Notes under the pieces: model-generated
Databases searched by the model: none
Seen by the model: the letters and a program-made list of their open reading frames with translations, nothing else
Told to the model about the DNA's origin: nothing
Shown here: positions 1-7,100 of the stretch, one piece after another
How the letters are laid out: every line of letters begins with the position of its first letter
Numbering within the stretch: the stretch's first letter is position 1
DNA from: Equadaptatus sp045601305
Lineage (GTDB): Bacteria > Synergistota > Synergistia > Synergistales > Synergistaceae
Direction of reading: 5' to 3'
DNA: 8,014 nt
Assembly (NCBI GenBank): GCA_045601305.1
Contig: JAZRZG010000095.1
Span: 1-8,014 of the forward strand
Translations under genes and position numbers: made by a program

Positions 1-1
1 A

Positions 2-964
2 GGCGGCAGAGGCAACCGTTGTTTTGCAAATGCGCGCAGGCTAGCACCGCGTTTTTGCGAAAAGGGGGATATGGGCGAAGAAATAACTCTTCGGCTTGAA
101 CTGAAACTTATCGCGGATATTGCTCTTGTCGGACTTCCAAACGCCGGCAAATCATCCATTCTTGCGGCAATTTCAAACGCACAGCCGAAAATTGCCGATT
201 ATCCGTTCACAACGCTTTCGCCTAATCTCGGTGTCATAAACACCGGCATTGAACGCGTTGTGCTTGCGGATATTCCGGGGCTGATTGAAGGCGCTCACGA
301 AAATAAGGGACTGGGGCTTGAATTTCTGCGTCATATTGACAGAAGCCGTATGTTAATCCACGTTTTGGACGTGTCAGCGGGCGACGTTGAAACCATCATA
401 AACGATTTTTCTACAATACGTTCGGAACTTGCTTCGTATGACGCGGAGCTTGGCAAACGCCCGTATTTTGTCGCGGCAAACAAATGTGATAAGCTCGGTG
501 AGGAACGCGAGGCAAAACTTTCAAAACTCAGGGAGTATTTTGACGGAATTGGCATAAAATTATGCGCGCTGTCTGCTGTTACAGGCGAAAATGTGGCTGA
601 ACTTACGAAGTATATCGTCGCCTTTGCAAACAAACATCCGCGTCCGCACAGTGAAGTAAGACTTTATGCCATCGCCGAAAAACTGCCTGAAATGCCGACG
701 CGCGGCGCAAACAAAGTACAGATTGTAGCAATGCACGGCGGCGGTTACAGAGTGTTCTACAAGGGGCTTGAAAAGGCAGCCGAAAGATTTGATTTTACCC
801 AGCAGGAAAACGTTGCGCGTTTCACAAAACTGCTTCGCAAATACAAGGTTGAGCAGCTATTGGAGACCGCAGGAGCGGTAAAAGGCGATATAATAGTTAT
901 AGGATACAATGAATTTGCATTCTATCCTGATTACTATCCGTCGGAGGATGAAGGCGGAGAATAA
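2..964 (+). CDS. obgE: Obg-family GTPase (ObgE/CgtA), 5'-truncated by window edge
   Basis: This is the C-terminal part of Obg, a GTPase that binds the 50S subunit and acts in ribosome assembly and stress control. The frame is open to the left edge. Codons 1-23 read as the end of the glycine-rich Obg fold (GGRGN, then APRFCEKGD), so the ATG at 71 is internal (MGEE matches the family's PGEE) and roughly 130 N-terminal residues lie off-window. Visible GTPase motifs are the P-loop GLPNAGKSS (131-157), switch I with TT (about 206-211), G3 DIPG (269-280), G4 NKCD (479-490) and G5 SAVTG (572-586). A C-terminal OCT domain follows (about 655-925, with GGGYRVFYKGLE and a closing EFAFYPD). The stop overlaps the nadD start by one base (TAATG), which implies translational coupling. 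Family assignment is very secure. Confidence 0.97.
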   Translation, partial: GGRGNRCFANARRLAPRFCEKGDMGEEITLRLELKLIADIALVGLPNAGKSSILAAISNAQPKIADYPFTTLSPNLGVINTGIERVVLADIPGLIEGAHENKGLGLEFLRHIDRSRMLIHVLDVSAGDVETIINDFSTIRSELASYDAELGKRPYFVAANKCDKLGEEREAKLSKLREYFDGIGIKLCALSAVTGENVAELTKYIVAFANKHPRPHSEVRLYAIAEKLPEMPTRGANKVQIVAMHGGGYRVFYKGLEKAAERFDFTQQENVARFTKLLRKYKVEQLLETAGAVKGDIIVIGYNEFAFYPDYYPSEDEGGE

Positions 965-1575
965 TGAGCGCATACAGTCCGGCGAAAAAAATCGGAATTA
1001 TGGGAGGGACTTTCGATCCCATACATTTCGGTCATCTTCGCGCGGCAGAGGAAGCGCGCGAAGCGCTTTCGCTTGACGAAGTTGTTTTTATGCCCGCGGG
1101 AAATCCGCCGCACAAAGAGGGCAGTCTTGCTTCGGCAGAAGACCGCTATCGCATGACTGTGCTTGCAACGCGCTGCTGCCCATATTTTTCGGTGTCGCGC
1201 CTTGAAATTGAAAAAACAGGCAAATGCTACACTCATGAAACGCTGAAAGCTCTGAAAAGTCAGCCGGAATATTCCGAAGCAGAGATGTATTTCATCGTAG
1301 GGTTTGACTCAGTTCTTGATATAATGTCATGGAAAGAGCCTGAAGAACTTGTGAAGCTCTGTCGTTTGGTTGCGGTGAGCCGCAGCGGATATCCGCGGGA
1401 AAAACTTGCAAATTTGCCGAAAAATGTGAGTGAAGCAGTTATTCCGATTGAAATGCCCATGCTCGTAATTTCAAGCACAGAACTAAGGCGCAGACTGACA
1501 GACGGTCGCAGCATAAGATATCTTGTGCCGGACGAGGTAGCACAGTACATAAAAGAAAAGGGATTATATGTTTAA
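964..1575 (+). CDS. nadD: Nicotinate-nucleotide adenylyltransferase (NadD)
   Basis: NadD transfers AMP from ATP to nicotinate mononucleotide to give deamido-NAD, a step in cytoplasmic NAD synthesis. The 203-residue protein has the family's usual length. It shows the nucleotidyltransferase signature GGTFDPIHFGHL (residues 14-25), GNPPHKE (46-52), the GFDS...SWKEPEEL segment (113-129) that matches the family's GxDxx...WKxxxxL pattern, and the C-terminal ISSTELRRR motif (169-177) that contacts the ATP phosphates. The ATG at 964 has a GGAG just upstream at 956-959 and overlaps the obgE stop. The next in-frame ATG (1000) would remove the residues leading into the first beta strand and is less likely. 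The gene overlaps the following LCP gene by eight bases. The family's common neighbour yqeK (HD hydrolase) is absent. Confidence 0.96.
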   Translation: MSAYSPAKKIGIMGGTFDPIHFGHLRAAEEAREALSLDEVVFMPAGNPPHKEGSLASAEDRYRMTVLATRCCPYFSVSRLEIEKTGKCYTHETLKALKSQPEYSEAEMYFIVGFDSVLDIMSWKEPEELVKLCRLVAVSRSGYPREKLANLPKNVSEAVIPIEMPMLVISSTELRRRLTDGRSIRYLVPDEVAQYIKEKGLYV

Positions 1576-3043
1576 CAGACAAAAAAGAGGAAAGGTAATA
1601 ATTGACGGCGAACGCATATCATACATACGCAAGCGTCCTGTGCCTGCAGCTGCAAAACTTGTCATTCTGCTTGCGGTTCTTGTTATGTTTGCGTTTGCGG
1701 GAGGCGCTGTGTGGCGTTTCTATTCGGCGTTCAGCGCAACAGGCGAGGATATTACAAGAGACATCGGATCAACATTGGGCGAAGATTCGCCTGAATACAA
1801 AGAGCTGATGGAACAGGGACATTTCAATATGCTGGTGCTCGGAGAAGATGACGTGGAAGGCACACGCCGTTCTGACACGATACTTTTTGTCACGGTTGAG
1901 CTTGATGACAAGTGTGTCAAGGTGCTTGCGCTGCCGCGCGACACAAGAGTTTACATACCCGGGCACGGCAATCATAAGCTGAACAGCGCCTTTGCGTTCG
2001 GAGGACCTGAGCTTCTCAAAACAACCATTGAAAACTATCTGCATGAGCCGATACTTTATTACGTTATAGTTGACTATGACAATTTCCCGAAACTTGTTGA
2101 TGCCTTTGGCGGAGTTACTATTGATGTTAAAAAGAAAATGCGCTATGTTGACCGTGCCGGACATCTTGACATTAACATAGACGCAGGTCGTCAGCATCTG
2201 GACGGGAGAACTGCGCTGCATTACGTTCGTTTCAGAAAGGACTCTCTGGGGGATATAGGACGAGTACAGCGGCAGCAGCAGTTTATAAAAGCGTTGCTGA
2301 AAAAAGCATATTCGCCTGAGGTAATAGTGCGTTTCCCGTCAATAGTGGCGAACGCTATGGAAGTTTTCAAGACAAATATGCCGGTACGGCTTGCGACTGC
2401 TCTTGCAGGTTTTGCAAAGGCGGAATTTAAGCGCGAAAATATCTACATGAGCACGCTGTTCGGAACGGCAGAAATTGTTGACGGACTGAGCTACTGGATT
2501 GGAAATCCTGAGTCGGGAAAACAGTTTATCAACGCTACAGTTGAGGAGCTTCGCACCGGAAACAGCAAACTTGGCGAGAAAGGTGTTTCAGCCGGATACA
2601 CAAAAGGCTATTCATCAGCAAACGATGAAGTTGTACGTTCAGGCTCTGCCGCGTCAGACAGAAGCGAGCCGGCAGTTAAAAGCCGCGAAGAAATGCTGAA
2701 AATAGTTAAAGACATCACACAGCCTGTCGCGGTGCTTAACGGGTCAGGCGAAAAAGGCATATCGCAGGCAGTCGCGCAGCGCCTTCAGGAACTTGGAGTA
2801 GATGTTGTGTATAAGGGAAACGCAAAACACTACGATTATATGTACAGCAATGTTGTCTATCCGATAGGCGCGGACAGCCGCGTTGCCGAAAGCGCAAGCA
2901 AGCTCGGCGAACTGCTTAACGTACCGAAAAATCTTGTGCGGCAGAACAATCAGGCATTTTACGCCTCGATTATAATCGGTCACGACCATAAAGATATAAT
3001 TAAACTGCTTGATAAAATCAACGGAACAGACAATAAACAATAA
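1568..3043 (+). CDS. LCP (LytR-CpsA-Psr) family protein with C-terminal LytR_C domain
   Basis: LCP proteins transfer undecaprenyl-linked glycopolymers onto peptidoglycan or related acceptors on the outer face of the cytoplasmic membrane. The 491-residue protein has a basic cytoplasmic N-terminus, one membrane segment (about 30-52) and an LCP domain (about 86-245). Conserved LCP residues are visible: RRSDT (100-104), LPRDTRVYIPG (122-132), HKLNSAFAFGG (136-146) and the arginine-rich YVRFRK...GDIGRVQRQQQF (219-239). A low-complexity Ser/Gly-rich linker (about 335-372) leads to a LytR_C domain (about 384-475, with VAVLNGSGEKGISQAVAQRLQ). The ATG at 1568 has AAGGGA four bases upstream and lies inside the end of nadD. 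An LCP gene beside nadD and rsfS is a recurrent arrangement. The polymer transferred cannot be told from sequence, and a specific symbol such as lytR is not justified. Confidence 0.92.
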   Translation: MFNRQKRGKVIIDGERISYIRKRPVPAAAKLVILLAVLVMFAFAGGAVWRFYSAFSATGEDITRDIGSTLGEDSPEYKELMEQGHFNMLVLGEDDVEGTRRSDTILFVTVELDDKCVKVLALPRDTRVYIPGHGNHKLNSAFAFGGPELLKTTIENYLHEPILYYVIVDYDNFPKLVDAFGGVTIDVKKKMRYVDRAGHLDINIDAGRQHLDGRTALHYVRFRKDSLGDIGRVQRQQQFIKALLKKAYSPEVIVRFPSIVANAMEVFKTNMPVRLATALAGFAKAEFKRENIYMSTLFGTAEIVDGLSYWIGNPESGKQFINATVEELRTGNSKLGEKGVSAGYTKGYSSANDEVVRSGSAASDRSEPAVKSREEMLKIVKDITQPVAVLNGSGEKGISQAVAQRLQELGVDVVYKGNAKHYDYMYSNVVYPIGADSRVAESASKLGELLNVPKNLVRQNNQAFYASIIIGHDHKDIIKLLDKINGTDNKQ

Positions 3044-3045
3044 AC

Positions 3046-3053
3046 AGGAGGGA
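3046..3053 (+). promoter_or_regulatory. Strong Shine-Dalgarno site deciding the rsfS start
   Basis: AGGAGGGA lies directly after the stop of the LCP gene, six bases before the ATG at 3060. It is a near-ideal ribosome binding site. It favours 3060 over the in-frame ATG at 3009, which lies inside the upstream gene. Confidence 0.85.
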
Positions 3054-3059
3054 AATATA

Positions 3060-3446
3060 ATGACTCAGCCAAGCGAAAATTTTATGAAAACCTATCAGCC
3101 TGTGGTTGACGCGCTTATGGAAAAGCAGGCGCTTGAAGTCAGTGTGCATGATTTGAGCGAAGTGTCAGGTTTCACGGAAGCCTTTGTCGTAGCCATAGCG
3201 CGAAGCGACCTTCACGCGCGGACACTGCGCGACGCGGCGGAAGAAATTCTTGACAAGACACAGACGCCGTATCAGGTCGAAGGTGAAAACAGCAGCAAAT
3301 GGTGCCTTGTTGACGCTGGACATCTTGTAATCAACATTCTCAGCAAAGAGGGCAGCAACTACTACCGCCTTGATTCACTCTGGGGCGATGCGCCGAACAA
3401 GAAATTTACGGAAGAAGAAACAGAAACTGAAGACCTTTTCAAATAA
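3060..3446 (+). CDS. rsfS: Ribosome silencing factor RsfS (Iojap/DUF143 family)
   Basis: RsfS binds ribosomal protein uL14 on the 50S subunit and blocks joining with the 30S, lowering translation during starvation or stationary phase. The 128-residue length is typical. Family-typical stretches are SVHDLSEVSGFTEAFVVAIARSD (residues 28-50, corresponding to the usual DL...FTDYFVI..G.S), the VEGENSSKWCLVDAGHLVINIL segment (73-94) and YYRLDSLWGDAP (101-112). The tail (113-128) is acidic. The start at 3060 is chosen because of the strong ribosome binding site and because the extra 17 residues from 3009 have no counterpart in the family as I know it. It is the last gene of the obgE-nadD-LCP-rsfS run and is followed by an intrinsic terminator. 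Confidence 0.95.
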   Translation: MTQPSENFMKTYQPVVDALMEKQALEVSVHDLSEVSGFTEAFVVAIARSDLHARTLRDAAEEILDKTQTPYQVEGENSSKWCLVDAGHLVINILSKEGSNYYRLDSLWGDAPNKKFTEEETETEDLFK

Positions 3447-3450
3447 GCAT

Positions 3451-3477
3451 AAATTCCGGCAGCAGCCGGAATTTTTT
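3451..3477 (+). terminator. Rho-independent terminator of the obgE-nadD-LCP-rsfS operon
   Basis: There is a perfect 10-bp stem (AAATTCCGGC at 3451-3460 and GCCGGAATTT at 3465-3474), an AGCA tetraloop and a run of six T (3472-3477). It lies four bases after the rsfS stop. The A run at the left foot could also allow weaker termination from the other strand, but no minus-strand gene is present. Confidence 0.93.
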
Positions 3478-3508
3478 GTACACATCCGCAAGTAATATGT
3501 TGTAAAAT
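3476..3508 (+). promoter_or_regulatory. Putative promoter of the ATPase/pseudopilin operon
   Basis: TAAAAT at 3503-3508 is a good -10 candidate 32 bases before the TTG start at 3541. No good -35 is seen: the nearest, TTGTAC at 3476-3481, sits inside the terminator tail with a long 21-base spacer. The -10 lies in a 17-base block (3494-3510) that recurs with one mismatch before the ORF6N gene (7227-7243), which supports a promoter role. A terminator just upstream means this operon needs its own promoter. Confidence 0.45.
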
Positions 3509-3540
3509 ATCTTTGATAAATAAAATTCGACAGGGACGGG

Positions 3541-5199
3541 TTGACAGTGATAAACAGCGAACAGCGTGAAAAAATTACGCAAATTTTAGAAAAACAGAAT
3601 ATTTCTCCCGATGAGAGAAGCGAAATATTGAATTTTTGCGCCGACCGTGTTCAGCTGGGTAAAAGATTAGAGCGTTTTCAGATCCCGGATACAGCTTTTG
3701 CCAAACTGCTTTCAATAATTTTTACCTGTGAATACTGCAATATCAGCGACCTAAAACCTTCTGCCGCCGCGCTGCTCAGACTTCCGGAAATTGTCGCGTC
3801 GCGGCTGAAAGTGCTGCCGCTTGAATATGACAGCGGGAAGTTGAAAATCGCAGTTTATGATCCCTCAGATATTATCGTTATAAACGAACTAAAACATATA
3901 GCCCCGCAAATTGATATATGCGTTGTTCCAAAAACGTCTCTTGTCAAGGCAATCAGCATATTTTACAAATTGTACTCCGGAATTGACGCGTCTGAAATCA
4001 AAAAATATAAAGAAAGCGATGTACCGGCGAATATTGCAAAATTACTCAGCGAAAAAAGTCCGGTTACAGATTTTTTGGATATGCTCTTGGAAAAGTGTAT
4101 AGCTGATAATGCTTCCGATATACATTTTGAGCCGTTCGGTGAAATAACGAGAATACGATACAGAATTGACGGTGTTCTTGTAAATTTGTTAAACGTTGAC
4201 TCAAAAGTTTACGCGCACATTGCCGCAAGAATTAAACTTGTTTCAAATATTGACATAGCGGAGAAACGACATCCGCAGGACGGCAGAATGTTTTATTCCG
4301 ACAGCGATTTTGTCGATATCAGAGTTTCAACGTTACCTACAATTCATGGTGAAAAAATAGTTCTCAGACTGCTGAAACAAAACAGAGGGGATTTTGAACT
4401 TGAAAAGCTCGGATTTCAGACAAAAGATATTGAACTGTTGCAGCGCGCCATAAAATATGACAGCGGGCTGATATTGATAGCGGGACCTACAGGCAGCGGT
4501 AAATCAACAACACTGCACGCGCTTATGAGAAAACTCAACAGCTCAAGGAGTAATCTTATCAGTATCGAAGACCCTGTGGAATATACAATCGAGGGAGTAA
4601 ATCAGGTACAGGTAAATGATCAGATCGATTTAAGTTTCAGCAATATACTGCGTTCTGTACTGCGTCAGGATCCGGATAAGATTATGATAGGAGAAATCAG
4701 AGATTTAGAAACCGCGCAGCTTGCGGTGAGAGCCGCCCTGACAGGTCATCTTGTGCTGAGCACGGTACATGCGAACAATACTGTAAGCGCTGTAGGCAGA
4801 CTTGCAGATATGGGAATCCCGCCGTATCTTATCGCTGCTTCCTTAAAATATGTTGTTGCGCAGCGTCTTGTCCGTAAATTATGTCCCAGCTGCAAGGTAA
4901 GCTGCCCTGCGGATGAACAAACTGCTGAATTGCTGCATGTGCCAATCGGAACAAAAACAGCAAAAGCAGAAGGGTGTGAAATGTGCAGATATACGGGGAA
5001 CAACGGCAGAACTGTTATCGCTGAAATTCTTGTGCTTGATAATACAATGCGCGATATGACGGTTAAAGGCGCAACTATAGCGGAGATGCAGGAATATGCT
5101 GAGAAAAACGGAATGGTGCCGCTGAAAGAAACGCTGAGAAACAAAATTCTGAATTCTGAAATCAGCGCAGACGAACTTTATATGTCAAATATAGATTAA
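3541..5199 (+). CDS. gspE/pilB: Type II secretion / type IV pilus assembly ATPase (GspE/PulE/PilB family)
   Basis: This is a cytoplasmic hexameric ATPase that powers pseudopilus or pilus extension at the inner-membrane platform. The 552 residues show an N-terminal GspE_N/MshEN-like region (about 65-145, with LPEIVASRLKVLPLEYDSGKL), the N2 domain with SDIHFEP (192-198) and RYRIDGVL (206-213), Walker A GPTGSGKST (315-323), the Asp box EDPVE (343-347), Walker B IMIGEIRD with Glu385 (381-388), the His box TGHLVLSTVHAN (401-412) and a tetracysteine zinc site (Cys448, 451, 479, 482). The zinc site fits an assembly ATPase (GspE/PilB) rather than retraction PilT. The start is TTG at 3541 with AGGGA at 3532-3536; GTG at 3547 is nearly as good. 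Downstream pseudopilin-like genes support the role. Sequence alone does not decide between secretion and pilus. Confidence 0.93.
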   Translation: MTVINSEQREKITQILEKQNISPDERSEILNFCADRVQLGKRLERFQIPDTAFAKLLSIIFTCEYCNISDLKPSAAALLRLPEIVASRLKVLPLEYDSGKLKIAVYDPSDIIVINELKHIAPQIDICVVPKTSLVKAISIFYKLYSGIDASEIKKYKESDVPANIAKLLSEKSPVTDFLDMLLEKCIADNASDIHFEPFGEITRIRYRIDGVLVNLLNVDSKVYAHIAARIKLVSNIDIAEKRHPQDGRMFYSDSDFVDIRVSTLPTIHGEKIVLRLLKQNRGDFELEKLGFQTKDIELLQRAIKYDSGLILIAGPTGSGKSTTLHALMRKLNSSRSNLISIEDPVEYTIEGVNQVQVNDQIDLSFSNILRSVLRQDPDKIMIGEIRDLETAQLAVRAALTGHLVLSTVHANNTVSAVGRLADMGIPPYLIAASLKYVVAQRLVRKLCPSCKVSCPADEQTAELLHVPIGTKTAKAEGCEMCRYTGNNGRTVIAEILVLDNTMRDMTVKGATIAEMQEYAEKNGMVPLKETLRNKILNSEISADELYMSNID

Positions 5200-5202
5200 A
5201 TT

Positions 5203-5526
5203 ATGCGGCAGAACAGGAAAAAAGCATATTTTCTCATAGAGACCGTTGTTGCCGTGACAATAGCCATGATATTCATATTATCAGTTTATTCACTGATAAT
5301 ATGTGCCGATAAACTGGCGATTAAATCCAAGGGCAATTATTCGCTGCAAAAATATAAAATGGAAATTGCAGCCGGCTTAATGCTTAATAACAGTATTAAT
5401 TCTAACTGTAATTACAATACTTTCGTAAAAGAAACAGCCGATGGGATATGCGTAGTTGAAATAATCCCAAAACACAGTGTCAACGGAGCTTCGAAGGTTA
5501 ATTATGTGCTGTGGAAAAAACGTTAA
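5203..5526 (+). CDS. Minor pseudopilin/prepilin-like protein (GspI/PilV-like position)
   Basis: The 107-residue protein has a class III (prepilin-peptidase) leader: a short basic N-terminus (MRQNRKKA), probable cleavage after Ala8, then YFLIE with Glu at +5 and a hydrophobic helix to about residue 34. The globular part is short and unrecognised, ending in a beta-like VNYVLWKKR. Alanine at -1 instead of glycine and Tyr at +1 are unusual. The ATG lies three bases after the ATPase stop with no clear ribosome binding site, so translation is probably coupled to it. The next gene overlaps its 3' end. By order (ATPase, then I-, J- and K-like genes) it would correspond to GspI or PilV, but I infer this from size and place rather than a recognised domain. 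Confidence 0.75.
   Translation: MRQNRKKAYFLIETVVAVTIAMIFILSVYSLIICADKLAIKSKGNYSLQKYKMEIAAGLMLNNSINSNCNYNTFVKETADGICVVEIIPKHSVNGASKVNYVLWKKR
5274..5303 (+). repeat. Inverted repeat (12-bp perfect arms) inside the first pseudopilin gene
   Basis: The arms are CATATTATCAGT (5274-5285) and ACTGATAATATG (5292-5303), perfect complements around a six-base loop. It could form an AT-rich RNA hairpin within the part coding for the membrane helix. There is no T run, so it is not a terminator. Function is unknown. Confidence 0.6.
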
Positions 5527-6457
5527 GCACACAGCCTCCGTACTGGTAGAGTTACTTGCCTCTGCGTTTATTGTCGGCATATTTATACCCGTTCTGCTTG
5601 GTCTTCTGAAACAGACAAGCGACAGAGTAATCTTGATGTACGATCAAAGATGTGCCGTGCAGAAAATTCTTTCAGCCGAATCCTTGCTAAAGCTGCCCGT
5701 ATTTTACTGCGGTTACGGTATGCCGTCCGAAGCTGCGGAATATCAAAAATCGTTTCAGAACATACAGGCAGAGCCATTCTCATGGGAAGGACCAGTATCG
5801 GTAATTTCATTTAACGGCAGAGAAAACGCGATGCTTAAAACAGCGTATGCCAAAAGCTGCTCTGTATATACAACGACAAAAATCAGCCGCAGCTCACAAG
5901 GTACAGTACAGCTTAATAAAAATCTTCCGTCTGACAACCTCAAGGCAAGCAGCGCGGCAATTCCTCAAAATATTAAAAATTATCTGCTTTTTGGCGGAAT
6001 GACACCCTCTCCTCAGCCGTTGTGCGTCAGAAATATTTACAAAAACGAAGTTACGCTTAATACGCCGAACGGAAAACTGTTCAGTATTCCGGAAATTGAG
6101 ACGCCGTACCTTTTTTGCGCGTTGAAAGTCTATGCGCAGAACGGAAAATTATATACCAAAGATTACAGAACCACGGGCGACCAGCCCCGCGTTGACGGGA
6201 TTGCCGATATCAGATTTTATCTTGATGATGATAACGAAGAAAAGAAATTAACAGTATATATCCTTGCAAGCGGAAATGTTAAAAACAGCGGCCGAAAAAT
6301 TCACCTTTTGGATTTTGCTGAAGACAGTACAAATTCACAGTTGATTTCCGAATGGAAAAATCTTGACGCAGCAACCTCACTTTATGCGTCCAAGACAGTA
6401 TGGAGCCTGCCAAATTGCGTAAGAAACGGCAATTTCCCTCAAAACACAGCGGAATAA
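5504..6457 (+). CDS. Minor pseudopilin-like protein (GspJ/PilW-like)
   Basis: The protein is 317 residues from the ATG at 5504. An in-frame ATG at 5477 would add nine residues, but 5504 has AAGGT at 5494-5498 and gives a normal short leader. The leader is CCGKNVKHTA, with likely cleavage after Ala11, then SVLVE with Glu at +5 and a hydrophobic helix to about residue 35. The C-terminal VDGIADIRFYLDDDNEEKKLTVYILASG resembles the late beta-strand region of GspJ/PilW proteins, which are larger than the other minor pilins, as seen here. It overlaps the preceding gene by 23 bases and the next by 58, so the three are co-translated. It probably resides in the inner membrane and pseudopilus tip. The pilin-like N-terminus is visible; the J/W assignment is inference. 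Confidence 0.75.
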   Translation: MCCGKNVKHTASVLVELLASAFIVGIFIPVLLGLLKQTSDRVILMYDQRCAVQKILSAESLLKLPVFYCGYGMPSEAAEYQKSFQNIQAEPFSWEGPVSVISFNGRENAMLKTAYAKSCSVYTTTKISRSSQGTVQLNKNLPSDNLKASSAAIPQNIKNYLLFGGMTPSPQPLCVRNIYKNEVTLNTPNGKLFSIPEIETPYLFCALKVYAQNGKLYTKDYRTTGDQPRVDGIADIRFYLDDDNEEKKLTVYILASGNVKNSGRKIHLLDFAEDSTNSQLISEWKNLDAATSLYASKTVWSLPNCVRNGNFPQNTAE

Positions 6458-7020
6458 TAAGCGTATCGCTGTTTATTCCGATTTTAATAACAGCCCTGCT
6501 GAGCGCGGCGCTTTGTTTCGGCGTTGCGGTAAAGTTTGCGGAAGTTTTGCAGCTGCATACTGACGCGATGAAAATTGACTGCGCGTATCTGCAGTGCAGA
6601 AATATTTTGTCAGCTGAATTTATAAAAGATATACACGATGGAAAAATCACAGCTGATTTTTCTGCCGAAGCCCCGCGGGCAGCAAATCCTGTAATAGATT
6701 TTAACAGCAGCGTAATACAAAAATTGCGCGAATATAACGAAGCCTTGGAGTTAAACGCCTGTATCGTTGACGAAAATTACAGTCTGGACTGGATGATTGA
6801 AGCACAAAAACTGGACATTCCCCGCAGTAAGCCGGAGCAGTGTTTTTATGACGGCAAAGAAAAAATGTCAAAACGTTATATGCTGGTTATAGATTTAAAA
6901 CCTAAAAATATAATCTCGAAGGCCCATTATATATACCTGACCGAAGCAGTCGTTTACCGCGATGATACTGCTGTTACGGTAAAATATTTGTTCACCAGAA
7001 GGAAAATTTTGCAGGAATAA
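6400..7020 (+). CDS. Membrane-anchored pseudopilin-like protein lacking Glu+5 (GspK/PilX-like position)
   Basis: The 206-residue protein starts with a basic stretch (LRKKRQFPSKHSG), then a hydrophobic segment (about 19-42) and a soluble domain I do not recognise. If cleaved after Gly18 the mature end would be IISVS, with Ser instead of Glu at +5. Among type II secretion minor pseudopilins, GspK is known to lack this Glu, and the gene stands where K or PilX would stand. The start is uncertain: ATG 6400 has a poor ribosome binding site, whereas TTG 6415 has GGAG at 6402-6405 nine bases upstream and would give 201 residues. It overlaps the previous gene and is the last of the operon. It could instead be an unrelated single-pass protein recruited to the operon. 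Confidence 0.65.
   Translation: MEPAKLRKKRQFPSKHSGIISVSLFIPILITALLSAALCFGVAVKFAEVLQLHTDAMKIDCAYLQCRNILSAEFIKDIHDGKITADFSAEAPRAANPVIDFNSSVIQKLREYNEALELNACIVDENYSLDWMIEAQKLDIPRSKPEQCFYDGKEKMSKRYMLVIDLKPKNIISKAHYIYLTEAVVYRDDTAVTVKYLFTRRKILQE
6450..6480 (+). repeat. Hairpin-forming inverted repeat across the stop of the second pseudopilin gene
   Basis: CGGAATAA (6450-6457) pairs with TTATTCCG (6473-6480). After a 2x2 mismatch, AGCG (6460-6463) pairs with CGCT (6467-6470) around a TAT loop. The outer left arm contains the TAA stop of the upstream gene, and the whole element codes for residues in the third gene's membrane-anchor region. No T run follows. It may influence translational coupling; this is unproven. 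Confidence 0.5.
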
Positions 7021-7021
7021 T

Positions 7022-7055
7022 CGCCGATGATATGAGCAAATTCCGGCGTTTTTTT
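7022..7055 (+). terminator. Probable intrinsic terminator after the pseudopilin operon
   Basis: CGCCG (7022-7026) and CGGCG (7044-7048) can form a 5-bp GC stem followed at once by seven T. It begins two bases after the stop of the last pilin gene. The 17-base loop is long, so it is weaker than the terminator at 3451, but its place and T tract fit. Confidence 0.6.
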
Positions 7056-7100
7056 AAGAGTGGAATGTAAAATCTGCTGAAAAACAACTTTACCACCGCT

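Noticed and set aside
71..73. ATG as the start of the Obg gene
   Set aside because: The frame is open to the left edge and the upstream codons match the end of the conserved Obg fold, so this Met is internal.
1036..1063. 9-bp GC-rich inverted repeat in nadD (CTTCGCGCG and CGCGCGAAG)
   Set aside because: It falls in a run of Arg, Ala and Glu codons made from CGC, GCG and GAA, where such symmetry arises easily; no T run or gene boundary is nearby.
331..3040. Several minus-strand and out-of-frame open frames over the first operon
   Set aside because: Each lies wholly within, or is mostly covered by, a well-identified plus-strand gene and has a composition typical of shadow frames; none has a recognisable motif.
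3009..3059. Upstream in-frame ATG as the start of rsfS
   Set aside because: It lies inside the LCP gene without a ribosome binding site, while ATG 3060 has AGGAGGGA at ideal distance.
3541..3546. TTGACA as a -35 promoter element
   Set aside because: It coincides with the start codon of the ATPase gene and no -10-like hexamer follows at a suitable distance.
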